Below are positions 20,641-31,833 of a DNA stretch of 39,383 nt, piece by piece. How positions within the stretch are numbered: position 1 is the stretch's first letter; the number at the start of each line of letters is the position of its first letter. Source of the stretch: Gnetum montanum. Its lineage: Eukaryota; Streptophyta; Gnetopsida; Gnetales; Gnetaceae. Below the pieces are notes generated by a model, which worked only from the letters and a program-made list of their open reading frames with translations, made no database searches and was not told the origin of the DNA. The stretch covers positions 87,951 to 127,333 of the forward strand of contig MNCI01026334.1 of NCBI GenBank assembly GCA_015680685.1, written 5' to 3'. Both the position numbers and the translations under genes were made by a program.

Positions 20641-21969
20641 TTAGCACATTTACACCATATGATGGAGAAGACTGTAACAACTTTCTTATTTTCTTAAAAT
20701 AATTCTAACACATTGGAATAATTTTAATAAGTTGGATACCTAGGTTTCTAAAATTCAAAGATGATGAATTATGAGACTAGTTAATCATCTCATGAGCAGA
20801 ATGAGTATACTCTAGATAAGGTTGATATAAAGAATGCAATGTACACTAGGATGGATTATCAGTTCTTCTCAATTTGGTTTACAATTTATGAATTAGTGTA
20901 TATACAAGCATGAGTATAATGAAGATTTGTCTCAATGATCGTCATAATCCAAAGGTATTTGACATGCAAAATTGGGTTATTATGTTGAGAAATTAAAGGT
21001 AAATTTTAAGAGAATAAATTGTGCAGTAATGTAATGAGAAATAAGGGGTATGACATGTGAAAATGGAACTTACATACAGGTTACAGTATGCAAGTAAAAT
21101 GCAAAGTGAATTACTGGAAAACACAAAGTTTATTTCTTTGAACAATTGCAATAATGGTTGTATTTTACACAATATATTCATATGAATAGTTACAATGATG
21201 CTATCAAATTCATCCATGGAAATCTGACTAGAAGTTTCCAATATAAGCAAGACTGTGCAGTAGAATGCATAAATCTTTGAGAATCAAAAAAAATCAAATT
21301 TATAATTTTGGACTTTCACAATTATCAATTTCATCCAAAGGGAAAAACAAATTCATAATATAATTGCATACATTATGCCTAAAACAAGAATTTAAAACTT
21401 GAGCACCACATCTATTAACAATACATATTGTTAATGTGCTCATCAAAATTAATTTTAGAATTCAAAGGATGCTACTAGACACCCATGTTTTGCACTTGTC
21501 ATTCCCATCTAAATTGAGCTCATATGTGTAGACCTCAAACAAGTAAATAATATGAAAATGTCTTTGTTTGTATAGAGTTAGAACCCTAATCTCTGTTATG
21601 CAAAGAACCTGCAATAGAAACAAAATCACAAAAATGATTTTTTGTAGTTCTGAGTTAGAAAAAAAAGCTCATAATCTTGGAGTGAAAATGAAACAAAAAC
21701 ACCATGGACATTCTTGCACTCTATTCGCATTCTCGAAATAGCAATCAATAACAAGACATTAGGGCATTGGCATCACCAATTCCCTCATTGCGACTTCATA
21801 GCAGTGGTAGGAGTAGTTCTATGGGCTTGGAGGAGTTTTATTTCTCTCGTCAATTCTCCAACATTTGACAAGCAAACACAAAGTAGGGTTTGTTGCTAAG
21901 ATGCAATAGAGGAGGTAACCGCTTAAGTAGTAGGAGTAGACCGATGATGCCATGGGAAGATCTCATCTA
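20641..21969. other. AT-rich spacer, nothing recognised
   Basis: No ORF with recognisable similarity, no tandem array and no clear LTR terminus was seen. Part of it may belong to the copia LTR or to a very old element. Confidence 0.4.
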
Positions 21970-22281
21970 CTAATGGGAAGCATAACAACAACAATGTGAC
22001 TTTTTCTCCATCGTAGCTGACATAAATTTAGATGAAAATTTTTCAATGACTGACACAGAGATGGGGTTGTGAGACTCTGACAACTTAGGATCTAAGCGCA
22101 CAGATGGAAAAAGTGATGGCAAAAGAGGTGACCAAGTCAAATAGGCATTACCCAACAACAACACTACAACGCAAAGCCAAGAACACATAGCTTTTGACAT
22201 GAAAGCCATGGGGATTGTGAAGGCCTCCGTAGGGTTACACATCAATGCAATGCAAAAATACATGAAGCCCAATAGCCACAT
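21970..22281 (-). other. Unrecognised ORF, 103 codons
   Basis: The ORF starts MWLLGFMYFCIALMCNPTEA and has a second hydrophobic stretch, WLCVVVLLLGNAYLTW; it ends with three adjacent cysteines (HCCCYASH). The N-terminus could pass for a signal peptide. There is no recognised domain, no neighbouring gene and no visible promoter, and ORFs of this size occur by chance. I do not claim a gene. Confidence 0.15.
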
Positions 22282-22419
22282 AATCTTATTTTTTTAAACA
22301 TTGTTCATGTTACCATATACATGATCATTTTTTAACGTTGAATGGAGGTTTTCTTTAGTTCAAGTGACGAATTTATAAATTAAAATTTTATTTTCTAAGA
22401 GGATTTAAGAATTAAAAAT

Positions 22420-22715
22420 ATATATAACTTATTCCTTATGGAAGTTACAATATTCCCTTGAAATTTGTAAGGTTATAATTACTCATAGGACACTTGCCCA
22501 CCATGGCATGTATTCCTTAAATTTTTGTAACTTCTTATGGTTATCCCCTTGATATTTGTTGTCAATAGAACACTTGACAAGCATAGGTCAAATTTCTAAA
22601 AACTTCTTATGGAAGTTATAACTTCTAGGGTGGTTATAAATTAATCCCCTAGATATTTGCAATACCCTTAACTTTTCATGATTATTGTAACTGCCCAAAG
22701 CCACTATAAACAGGC
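22420..22715 (+). repeat. Repeat-rich, LTR U3-like stretch with TATA box
   Basis: Three imperfect units of 75-110 bp recur (CTTATGGAAGTTAYAA, CCCTTGAAATTTGT or CCCTTGATATTTGT, ATAGGACACTTGCCC or ATAGAACACTTGAC). They include the dyad AACTTCTTATGGAAGTT and are followed by TATAAACAGG (TATA at 22,705-22,710). This resembles an LTR promoter on the plus strand, but no termini, primer site or coding region could be assigned. Confidence 0.35.
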
Positions 22716-23429
22716 TTCAAAGGTAGAGTGAAAGGGAGAGAATTTTGGGGTGAAGTAACTTGAGAGAATATTGAAGATTGTAAAAGCATGGCTTACTAAA
22801 TACATCAATTTAGCTACTTTGTTTTAAACCTGTGAGTTTATTTCTTCCCATTTTGTTTTAGTTGTTTAGTTAATAGTTTAAATAGTATCGTGCTTAGCAT
22901 ATAATTTTTGGATTTTTTCTAAATTTCTTTTATAGCTCTATTTTTTCACAATATTAGACTCCTATTAAGCTTTACCATAGAAGAGCTTATGTTTTTGAAA
23001 AGCCTCAAGAGTAATGTAATAGTAATGTCTTAATGAAATTGCCTATTAGGAAAATCTTTAGTATTTTGAGACGATTAAAATAGCTTCTTTATTTTTAAAG
23101 TGTATTGCCTTGGTATTTCAATCTAGACATTATCAAATTTTATGAAAACTCTATTGAATGCAATCTTTGACAACTATTAACTAGCCAAAATAGATACTTG
23201 TACTTTATTGTTTACGCAACGATTTTTGGTAGTATAATAAGATTATCTTTATGAAATTGCTTGTTGAGCTTAGAAAGTTTAGACAGTTCATAGTTATTGA
23301 ATTAGAAATAGCTTTATTNCTCACAATATTTAACAAAGATAACTAGTTCTCTTTTATGATAGCTAATTACAATTTCATACACAACCCAACCATTTCAACA
23401 TTCACAATAGCAAAACACATACTCACGTT
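22716..23429. other. AT-rich spacer with one undetermined base
   Basis: No gene recognised. A single N at 23,319 may mark an assembly uncertainty. The first part could be the transcribed portion of the LTR-like unit upstream. Confidence 0.3.
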
Positions 23430-24440
23430 TAGTACATTTCATAACTACTAAGTCTATTTGGAGGGATATGGGCCTTGGTGTTGTTAAAGACCAGCAAGCA
23501 CCTAAACCTTATTTGAAGAACACCTTTAATCCCATGACATCCCAAGGTCACGAGATCTAGAGGCCACCACAACATTAGTAGTCTAGTCCCAAATGATTGC
23601 CAACACCCACAAGGTCTCAACAAGCTCAGAATGTGGCTTCAAGGATCCCACAACCTTTACAAAATTCAGCTTTACTCCAGAGTGTTTTGACATTGCATAA
23701 ACACTCAATCTCGTAGGATCTTGACAAGCTTAATTACAATGCCTTCTCGTAAGAAGCACATCAAACCCACAAGGCTACAAGAGAGAAACAAAATCACAAG
23801 GAAAGAATGTAACTTAAATTTATGGGTCCTTGTACTTTAAGACACAGTTCTACAAATAATCAAGTAAATGATATGATAAATGAAGTACATAAGTGCAAAA
23901 AAATAGAATACACAATGATTTATTTTATTTTGATAATTCTTGCATATTTTCCAAGAATTTTATGTTTTCTTATAGCCTCAGATTTTTCAAAAACAGCTTG
24001 GAATTCATGCAACAGCTAACTAACAGCTAATGTAAACATCTTCTTCGAAGTTGGGACATATACCTGAGATCTACCTCAAATTTGGAGAGACATCTCTTTT
24101 TGAAGTGGGACATCTCTAGGGAGATGTCTCTTTTGGAAAGGAGATGTCTCCTATTTTTGGGAGATGTCTTTTATTCCTTGGAGACATCTTCTTAACATTT
24201 GAGCTCTAGTTCTTGAGGCTTTCACTCATTAATTTAGCTTCTTTCCAATCCTTGGAGCATCTTTATTTGACTCGTAGCCTTCACCTTGATCCCTACTTGT
24301 CCATGCTATTAGCTTGCCCATGTAGTCTCTGCTATGACATTTCTCACTTCTGCAGTTCTCACTCATGCCCTGCAAAATCATCACATTTCACAACATTCTA
24401 TGTTTTCCATTACCAAAAGGTCAAAAATTAATACTGTAGA
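23430..24440 (-). repeat. Possible copia-type LTR remnant with a GAGAYRTCTC array
   Basis: The block 23,610-23,700 resembles the copia LTR edge at 20,540-20,640. Between about 24,085 and 24,190 the near-palindromic word GAGACATCTC or its complement GAGATGTCTC occurs about six times in alternating orientation. Termini are not identifiable. Confidence 0.35.
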
Positions 24441-24544
24441 AAAACCCCTAATTATTCAATTTTCGTGAATAGCTCTTTTGCTTAAAGTTGTAGCTGAAAG
24501 TGACATCTTTAAGAATCTAGTATTTGACTCCTGAAGAGAGGTTA

Positions 24545-26548
24545 TAGTAATGCTCTTACTACTAGAAAATAGCTACACATTAAAAATTCCAAATATAGTA
24601 GAGAACAAGTGGTTGAAAACATTTCCAAATGCAAAGAAATGAAGTAGACAAAGTAGGTTGATCATTAAGAATGACTTTATTGATGCTTGGTTAAAAGTTG
24701 TTATAAATTTAGGATGTCCATTTCCAAGCATGTTAAGGAACAAGACACCCAAGAAAAATATGAGAAAATGAATCTTCACTTCTACAAGGACTACATTGAG
24801 GAGACACATTTCCAATATGTTTAGGCGCTGATAAGAAGATATTAATGAATAAGATACCATAAAAAGTTATTAAATTTTAGAAAATGTAAGAGCTCTTCAA
24901 ATATCTTTCATTTTCCTCATCCAAAAGTGCCATGATAATTACATTTTCTAGATCTTATTGAATTTTTTATAAATAAAATCATTCTTTGTAATAATCTCAT
25001 AAGAAACTTTGGAATGAAAAGGAAAAAAAATCTATCATCATTCTAAAAATAATCTAGAAAAGCCTAATGTAAATTGTTATCAACTTTAAATAAATTCTCA
25101 AGATTAGAAACTAGTTTTTCAAAATTCTTTTTCCTCTTTCTATTCAAATGATAAAGGCTAGAAGCTTCATTCCAAATAATCCATCTATCATGCATACATA
25201 GATAAGAAACTAGAGTGATACTAAATCTATTCCAAGTGGTACACAATCTAGATGCATTGGTAGCCCAAGCTCCTACACTAAAAGGAAGCCAACATGGGCT
25301 AATATGCTTAAGCATATCTTCTAAACTATAATATGGTTGTAATTCTAATGTTTACTAATCTTGCACCATGTCTTCTAAATTTGTTTAAGAATTAAAGAAC
25401 TATGAATAGAAATGGCCTGAGGAAAAAGAAGATGATGAAGAAAGTTATAAGAAAACAAACTATTATCATTCTTAGGTTTTCCTTGCATAAGTTGATTTCT
25501 TAAAAAGAGGATCCAAACATCATCTCCATTGATATACTTTGAAAATCATTTTGCTGCAAGAGAAATACCTTGGTTATAAAAATTAATGAGGCCAAACCCT
25601 TCATCTTTTTTGTGCAAATATTCCAACCAACTTTACAAAAACCTTTTCTATGTTGCTTAGTAGAAAAATGAAACCAATGAATAATATGGTTAATTCTCTT
25701 ATAAGAGGTTTTATAAGGAGCCCAATAATTAGAATAATAAATATGAGTTGATTAAAGCATTTTCTTCATAACTAAAACTTTACCAACAATGGTAAAAAAA
25801 ATTTCTTTCTATTTATCAACCTTATTTTCAATTTTATCAACCACCTTTTCAATTTTATCAACCACATAACTCCAAAAAACAATAATATTATTCTCAAAAA
25901 GGTATTCCTAAAATTTTGAAGATAGAATCTTTTTTCAATATTTTCTAAGACTTGAGAGTAACCCACTCATTAATATTGCCATTACAATAAACAACATATT
26001 TTTGCCAATTGATCTAAGAGCTAGATAATATGTCGTGATTCTCCACTTTAGGTAATAGAGTATTGATATGTTGCAGAGAATTATTGATCATAAAAAAATT
26101 ATCTATAAAGTGCATGTTAAGAAATTACACACCTTAATCATCAATTGAAATTCTCTTAATGAAACTTCTTTGTAGATCATAACGCAGATTATGTGAAGAA
26201 AATCTACAATATTAATAAAAAGATAGAGAGCTAGAGGATAACCATTGAAAAGAAAAGAAAGAACTTAATCCAAAATTAGTAGCAACTTAAGCATTAGCAT
26301 TAGTGAGTAGGGTACACATAAGTTGAATAAAATAATCACAAAATCCCAATTTATAGAGATAAGAAATAATAAAATTTCCTTTAATCCTATCATAAGCTTT
26401 AACATATTCTAACTTAATAAAAGCAATATCTTGGTTAGTATTAGAAGGCCATTGCATTCCTTCCTAAGGTGTAATAAGATTACTTAAGATATGTCTACCT
26501 TTAATAAAACCACTCTGCTTAGGTCTAATGATATCTTCAATGACCTTT
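24545..26548 (-). pseudogene. L1-type LINE ORF2, 3' part (RT core to C-terminal zinc motif)
   Basis: Non-LTR reverse transcriptase remnant on the minus strand, continuing from 31,829 across the P2 insertion. It reads RPKQSGFIKGRHILSNLI (26,500 region), then AFIKLEYVKAYDRI, where the catalytic Asp of LDxxKAYD is Glu, and MHFIDNFFM in place of the FADD box. Further on come GFGLINFYNQGISLAAK and NGDDVWILFLRNQL (about 25,490-25,600), and WLPFSVGAWATNASRLCTTW (25,064-25,315). Finally there is a C-terminal zf-RVT motif, CSPCRSEDSFSHIFLGC (about 24,750-24,800), ending near 24,545. Catalytic changes and many stops and frameshifts show an old, inactive copy. No poly(A) tail or target duplication was identified. 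Confidence 0.8.
26544..26548. repeat. P2 target-site duplication, left copy (CCTTT)
   Basis: CCTTT directly before TGATGAGTGG; identical to 31,829-31,833. It lies within the LINE. Confidence 0.9.
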
Positions 26549-27363
26549 TGATGAGTGGCAAGGTACCCCTATACTCAAACATACAAATACAAGCGTTTCA
26601 CACACAATTTTGTCGAACTCCGTAGACAGACTAATTGTGGTATCTAGAAGATTACTCGTAGATCGTAGTTTGTTGTCTTCCCACCTGGACTAGTTTTAGC
26701 TTTGTCATGTATGGTTTAGTCTAGAGTGAGGTGTATGATGTGTTCCTACACTAATGCTACTCCTAGGTATGATGGTAAATAATATCAACTAAAGTAGGAA
26801 AGAGAGAGAGTGAGAGAGAATCTAAACTAGCCTAAGTGCAATGAGCATCCGTTCCTTAATCATCTATACACATCTTAGAACTCATGCACGACTACCACTA
26901 GGATTACCAAACACATGGCCTAAGTATGCTACTAGGTTACCAAGTAGTCACACTTGAATGCTCGTGATTAAGTCATACTCATTTCACGTTACTAGGAGAT
27001 ATGGGTAGAGAGATATTAACTAAGAAAGCAGTAAATAAAAATGATAATTAAATAAATAATTAAGCTAAGTGGATGTTGTAATGATGAAGTAATCTTGATC
27101 TTTATTACCAGTCATGTGCGTGTCCAAGTACATCACACTCGAATAAGGATGCCATACAATTACAATCATCACATTGCGGGCACGCACTGGGAGAAAAGGG
27201 TTGAGAGGAAAAAATGATGTGCTAAAAACTATTGAAAACTTAACCTTTTAAAAACTTCCTACCAAATCTGCCTACCTCTTATTTATAGATGAGGAGACAA
27301 GCTGCAATATCGCATACACAATATCGTGGGTGCGATATCGCAACCAACATTCATGACTCATCA
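26549..27363 (-). repeat. P2 3' LTR
   Basis: 815 bp, homologous to 31,013-31,828 along its length. The minus-strand TATA box is at 27,280-27,287. Upstream of it the palindrome TGCGATATCGCA (27,331-27,342) is intact, while neighbouring copies read GCAATATCGC and CACAATATCG through CpG decay. Confidence 0.9.
27280..27287 (-). promoter_or_regulatory. P2 3' LTR TATA box
   Basis: TATAAATA on the minus strand in CATCTATAAATAAGAGG; the same context recurs in the 5' LTR and in P3. Confidence 0.65.
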
Positions 27364-27372
27364 TACCCCCAC
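27364..27372 (-). other. P2 polypurine tract
   Basis: The minus strand reads CGTGGGGGTA directly before TGATGAGTCATG, after the sequence CTCGAGGACGAGTTTTCATT typical of the 3' end of plant gypsy elements. Confidence 0.65.
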
Positions 27373-28213
27373 GACTAAATGAAAACTCGTCCTCGAGTTA
27401 AAGTGAGAACAAGCTTCATTGATTACATAGTGGATAGGTATGTGATTATTGACTGACTAGAATGGATTCATGCCACAATGTGGAATTAGAAAAAAATTGA
27501 GACAATATGAAGAATGCAAAAGAAAGTCCTATAACTACAAAATTGGATGGAACTCATGTAGTTCCTGGTGGCGGTGGCTCCTCCATGGGTGTCTTTCCCT
27601 TGTTTTGCGCTCCAGGTCTTGGGATTTGATGGCATTGAAGTATGGCCTAGAGTTTCTCCTTTTGTAAGGCCTTGAGTGCCTTGGCATGCGCATAAGTTTG
27701 CGCTTGTTCCATGGAGGCATCCCAGTCAGCGTTCTCTTTTTCTTCCATCCACTTTTATTCTCTGTCAACAGTTTATTAAGTTGCTCGGTTCTGAAAGTGT
27801 CCAGCTGGTTCTGAGCAACCTTTAGCCCTGTATTCGAAAGGTTTAATACTTCTCAAATGCCTTGAACAGAGAAATCAATAGTCACACCACAATTGTTAAC
27901 TATGGTGCCTTCTTCTTTATTGTGCCAAAATTGGTACGTTTCCCCTAAGTACCAAGCACCACTTTTACAAAAATTACAAATTACAAAAATTACGCAAGTG
28001 AGTCCTCCCCAAAGAAAGTTCCAACCTATAATGCCCTTGTGTAACCACACTTAAAAATGTCCATAGGCACTAGAAGGGTTAAATGTAATCCACATTAGTT
28101 CCACAAAACACACACATGTAAGTATCATTGAAATGAGGTAACAATTCTACGGTATACGAGACACGAGCTACAATTACATGAACAGCGAGATGAGATGGAC
28201 TATAGAAGGGATT
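27373..28213 (-). pseudogene. P2 internal 3' region with a degraded small coding stretch
   Basis: No pol domain is visible. Pieces such as VAQNQLDTFRTEQLNKLLTE and DASMEQAQTYAHAKALKALQ in different frames suggest a former helical, Gln-rich protein ending in a Pro-rich tail (PMEEPPPPGTT). I do not recognise the family. Open frames at 27,535-27,768 and 27,853-28,050 are fragments. What precedes it is hidden by the gap. Confidence 0.4.
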
Positions 28214-29096
28214 NNNNNNNNNNNNNNNNNNNNNNNNNNNNNNNNNNNNNNNNNNNNNNNNNNNNNNNNNNNNNNNNNNNNNNNNNNNNNNNNNNNNNNN
28301 NNNNNNNNNNNNNNNNNNNNNNNNNNNNNNNNNNNNNNNNNNNNNNNNNNNNNNNNNNNNNNNNNNNNNNNNNNNNNNNNNNNNNNNNNNNNNNNNNNNN
28401 NNNNNNNNNNNNNNNNNNNNNNNNNNNNNNNNNNNNNNNNNNNNNNNNNNNNNNNNNNNNNNNNNNNNNNNNNNNNNNNNNNNNNNNNNNNNNNNNNNNN
28501 NNNNNNNNNNNNNNNNNNNNNNNNNNNNNNNNNNNNNNNNNNNNNNNNNNNNNNNNNNNNNNNNNNNNNNNNNNNNNNNNNNNNNNNNNNNNNNNNNNNN
28601 NNNNNNNNNNNNNNNNNNNNNNNNNNNNNNNNNNNNNNNNNNNNNNNNNNNNNNNNNNNNNNNNNNNNNNNNNNNNNNNNNNNNNNNNNNNNNNNNNNNN
28701 NNNNNNNNNNNNNNNNNNNNNNNNNNNNNNNNNNNNNNNNNNNNNNNNNNNNNNNNNNNNNNNNNNNNNNNNNNNNNNNNNNNNNNNNNNNNNNNNNNNN
28801 NNNNNNNNNNNNNNNNNNNNNNNNNNNNNNNNNNNNNNNNNNNNNNNNNNNNNNNNNNNNNNNNNNNNNNNNNNNNNNNNNNNNNNNNNNNNNNNNNNNN
28901 NNNNNNNNNNNNNNNNNNNNNNNNNNNNNNNNNNNNNNNNNNNNNNNNNNNNNNNNNNNNNNNNNNNNNNNNNNNNNNNNNNNNNNNNNNNNNNNNNNNN
29001 NNNNNNNNNNNNNNNNNNNNNNNNNNNNNNNNNNNNNNNNNNNNNNNNNNNNNNNNNNNNNNNNNNNNNNNNNNNNNNNNNNNNNNNNNNNNNNNN
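28214..29096. other. Assembly gap (883 N)
   Basis: Undetermined bases inside P2; the true length may differ. Long reading frames that cross it have no meaning. Confidence 0.99.
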
Positions 29097-30871
29097 TAAG
29101 ATGGTATGCAAGGATCGGGATGTTGTCCTCCATGGCTGTATTCATTGGGTTGTATGGTTGTTGGCGTGTTAATTGGTGGCCTTGATGAAGTGACATGAGG
29201 CGTTGGGTTCAAAGAGAAGGATGCACCACAATGTTGGACTTGTGCTGAGTTGGAGAATGCAGTGGCCTTGGAACTATGTTGTCCCTTCCTATGATCATGT
29301 CTAAAGAAGGGATGCCTTTGATGTTGAGGAGGTCTCTCACTACCGTTGGCAATAGTAGCATAAGTAACGTTCGTGGGTTGTTGCGGTGGTGCAGACACTT
29401 CAAGAATAGTTGGTGGTGATGTAGAAGGAGGAAAAGGATGAGAAAGTTGAAATTTAGGAGAAGTGTAAGGTACACAAGGTGGTGGTTGTGTTGAGGACAT
29501 GGGCTAATAGTATTGAGGAGAATAATAATGCGGCGAGATAGAGTATGTTGACCCAGTCGGGAAAATAGGAGGTTGAACTAGATAAGCATTTAGATTCGGA
29601 TGATATGAAGGATGTCTCCAGTTTAGGGATGGCTTCCCCCACGACTGGGATTGTTGCCATTATGATTGAACATAGTATCTCTATACGAACTTTGGGTGTA
29701 ACGTGCTTCCCCAATGCTCATATAAATGTAACAAGATTGGGCATTGGCCCTTGGGGTGATCGTACAGGCAAATGTTGCATTCATACGTATGATTGGTAGT
29801 TGAGCTCTTGTTTTCTTCATCCCTTCTTTCTAATTGTCTAATGGTATTTTGTCCTGCTTCTCAGGTTGTCAAAACTCTATCTCCAATAATATTGATATAT
29901 TCCCCACACTTTTTATGGATCCATTGTAGCATCCTATTGATCTTTGCCTTGATTTCTTCTAATAATTATTGTACTAGCAAAGATGGTTCTTCCTCCTTGA
30001 GATAGGTTGATTTCTCCTTTTTATGAGTATGGACTTCTGTTAAGTTGAGATTTTGGTCCTGTTGATGTTTTTCAACACTCTCCCACCTAGCCATTTCTCC
30101 TTCTTCTTTTGCTACCCACTTAATAAGCTCTTGGAATTAATGGATTTATAGTTCGTATAGTTGACCTTGGGCATACATCCCTAGGGTCTCTCTTGTTTCA
30201 TCACGGAGCCCATCAATGATATGGTACATTAGCCTTTCCTCGAAGAACTCATGGCCTAGAAAATTATTTAATAGTGCATAATATCTCTCTAAGGCCATGT
30301 CCAAGGGTTCATGTTGTGCTTGTTTCTAGTCTTGGATTTGTTTCCTCAAGGCCAGTACTCTTGTGTAAGTTTGATATCTTTCGTTAAAGAGTTCTACCAT
30401 TGTTGGCCAATGTCAAATTGAATTTGGTTTTAATGATCTATACCATACTTTTTCTTGGCCAATGAGTGTCATAGGAAAGAGCTTGAGGTTTTGTCAATTG
30501 TTATCAATGTTGTTCCATGCACAAGCATTGTAGAAGGCTTGTAAATGTTGTTGCGGATCTAAGTCATAGCCTCCTGAGAAATTGAGAAAGTTGTTTAAAT
30601 TAAGCCTAGGTAGGCAGCTCTCTTTACGATGCCTATGGGAGATTCGAACAGCCTCTTGTATTTGCATTAGGCTTCTAGTGGCCAGTAGGGGTTCATCATC
30701 ATTGAGTAAGTTATGCTTTCGTGCGTTGGGACGATGCTGCCTTCGTTTATGTTTGTAAGAAACTCCCACCTTGGATTGCGTACTCCAATCTTCATTATCA
30801 TATAATTCATTGGTTCTTCAATGAATTACCTCACTAGATATGGCATTATCGTAGTCTTGTAGGAGAGGCAT
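29097..30871 (-). pseudogene. P2 gag
   Basis: Ty3/gypsy gag of P2. The start ATG at 30,871 reads MPLLQDYDNAISSEVIH; this start is chosen because it is the first ATG in the frame after the primer site. The capsid domain has LNNFLNFSGGYDLDPQQHLQ, FPMTLIGQEKVWYRSL and HIIDGLRDETRETLG. A nucleocapsid knuckle CNICLYDHPKGQC (CX2CX3HX4C, the spacing common in plant Tat/Athila gag) lies near 29,750, followed by a Pro/Gln-rich tail (ILEVSAPPQQPTNVTYATIA) that runs into the gap. The frame is held over about 1.7 kb, but stops (TGA, TAG, TAA, mostly C-to-T type) recur. The gag is recognisably different from gag A and gag B. Confidence 0.8.
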
Positions 30872-30993
30872 GCTTGTGAAATTGTGTGTGAATTTGTATG
30901 TGAATTTTTGTAATTATTTCTTCCTAAAGGATATATCGTTAATTCCTATACAGCGACCTTGTATGATATAACTAATCTAGATAACTAGCACCA

Positions 30994-31012
30994 TCCCTAA
31001 CAACGACGCCAA
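30994..31012 (-). other. P2 primer-binding site (tRNA-Asp type)
   Basis: Directly after the LTR end CACTCATCA the minus strand reads TTGGCGTCGTTGTTAGGGA. It matches the complement of the plant tRNA-Asp 3' end (TGGCGCCGTTGCCGGGG) with four changes, all C-to-T or G-to-A. Confidence 0.75.
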
Positions 31013-31743
31013 TGATGAGTGGTAAGGTACCCCTAAACTCAACCATACGAATACGAGCATTTCACACATGATCTAGTCGAATTCTGTAGATGGACTAATT
31101 GTGGTATCTAGACGGTTACTCGTAGATCACAATTCATTGTCTTCCCACCTAGACTAGTATTAGCTTTGTCACATATGGTTTAGTCCAGAGTGAGGTGTAT
31201 GATGTGTTCCTACACTAATGATACTCTTGGGCATGATGGTAAATAATATCAACTAAACTAGGAAAGAGAGAGAGTGAGAGAGAATCTAAACTAGCCTAAG
31301 TGCGATGAGCATCCGTTCCTTAATCATCCGTACACATCTTAAACCTCTTGCATGACTACCATTGGGATTACCAAATGCATGGCCTAGGTAGACTACTGGG
31401 TTACCAAGTAGTCACACTTGAATGCTAGTGATTAAGTCATACTCATTCCGCGTTACTAGGAGATAAGGGTAGAGAGATATTAACTAAGAAAACAATGTAT
31501 AACAATGACAATTAAATAAATAATTAAGCTAAGTGAATGCTACAATGATGAAGTAATCTCGATCTTTATTGCCGGTCATGTGTGTGTCCAAGTACGTCAC
31601 ACTTGAATAAGGATGTCGTACAATTACAATCATCACACTGCAGGCATGCACTAGGAGAAAAGGGTTGAGAGGAAAAACAAACGTGCTAAAAACTATTGAA
31701 AACTTAACCTTTTAAAAACTTCTTGCCAAATCTGTCTACCTCT

Positions 31744-31751
31744 TATTTATA
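31744..31751 (-). promoter_or_regulatory. P2 5' LTR TATA box
   Basis: TATAAATA on the minus strand in CATCTATAAATAAGAGG. This copy drives the element transcript. Confidence 0.65.
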
Positions 31752-31767
31752 GATGAGGAGATAGGCT

Positions 31768-31791
31768 ACGATATCGCGTACGCGATATCGT
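31768..31791. promoter_or_regulatory. 24 bp perfect palindrome in P2 U3
   Basis: It starts ACGATATCGCGTAC and continues as its own reverse complement, containing two overlapping GCGATATCG units. It lies 17-40 bp from the TATA box, and in the 3' LTR the same positions have lost CpGs. Confidence 0.8.
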
Positions 31792-31828
31792 GGGTGCAAT
31801 ATCACAACCAACAATTCATGACTCATCA

Positions 31829-31833
31829 CCTTT
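31829..31833. repeat. P2 target-site duplication, right copy (CCTTT)
   Basis: CCTTT directly after ACTCATCA; pairs with 26,544-26,548. Confidence 0.9.

Larger units (their letters stand above)
26549..31828 (-). mobile_element. P2: complete, gag-only LTR retrotransposon
   Basis: A 5,280 bp element on the minus strand with two LTRs (26,549-27,363 and 31,013-31,828) starting TGATGAGT and ending ACTCATCA, so the LTR ends form an 8 bp inverted repeat. A CCTTT duplication flanks it inside a LINE. A tRNA-Asp-type primer site follows the 5' LTR and GTGGGGGTA precedes the 3' LTR. The 3.65 kb internal region has gag in its first half, an 883-base assembly gap and about 0.85 kb after it. This leaves no room for a normal protease-RT-RNase H-integrase block, so P2 is a non-autonomous gag-carrying element (TR-GAG-like) if the gap length is right. 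The LTRs differ at roughly 12% of the first 240 positions by my count, mostly transitions. Confidence 0.88.
31013..31828 (-). repeat. P2 5' LTR
   Basis: 816 bp, TGATGAGT to ACTCATCA, with a minus-strand TATAAATA at 31,744-31,751. Upstream of the TATA box lies a 24 bp perfect palindrome (31,768-31,791) made of two ATATCG-type half sites around a central GTAC. Confidence 0.9.

Noticed and set aside
21970-22281. Secreted cysteine-rich peptide gene
   Set aside because: Only a hydrophobic N-terminus and three adjacent cysteines support it; there is no conserved spacing, promoter or homologue known to me. Kept only as a low-confidence ORF.
28079-29500. Very long open frames across the middle of P2
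   Set aside because: They consist mostly of undetermined bases from the assembly gap; only the flanking gag tail on the minus strand is meaningful.
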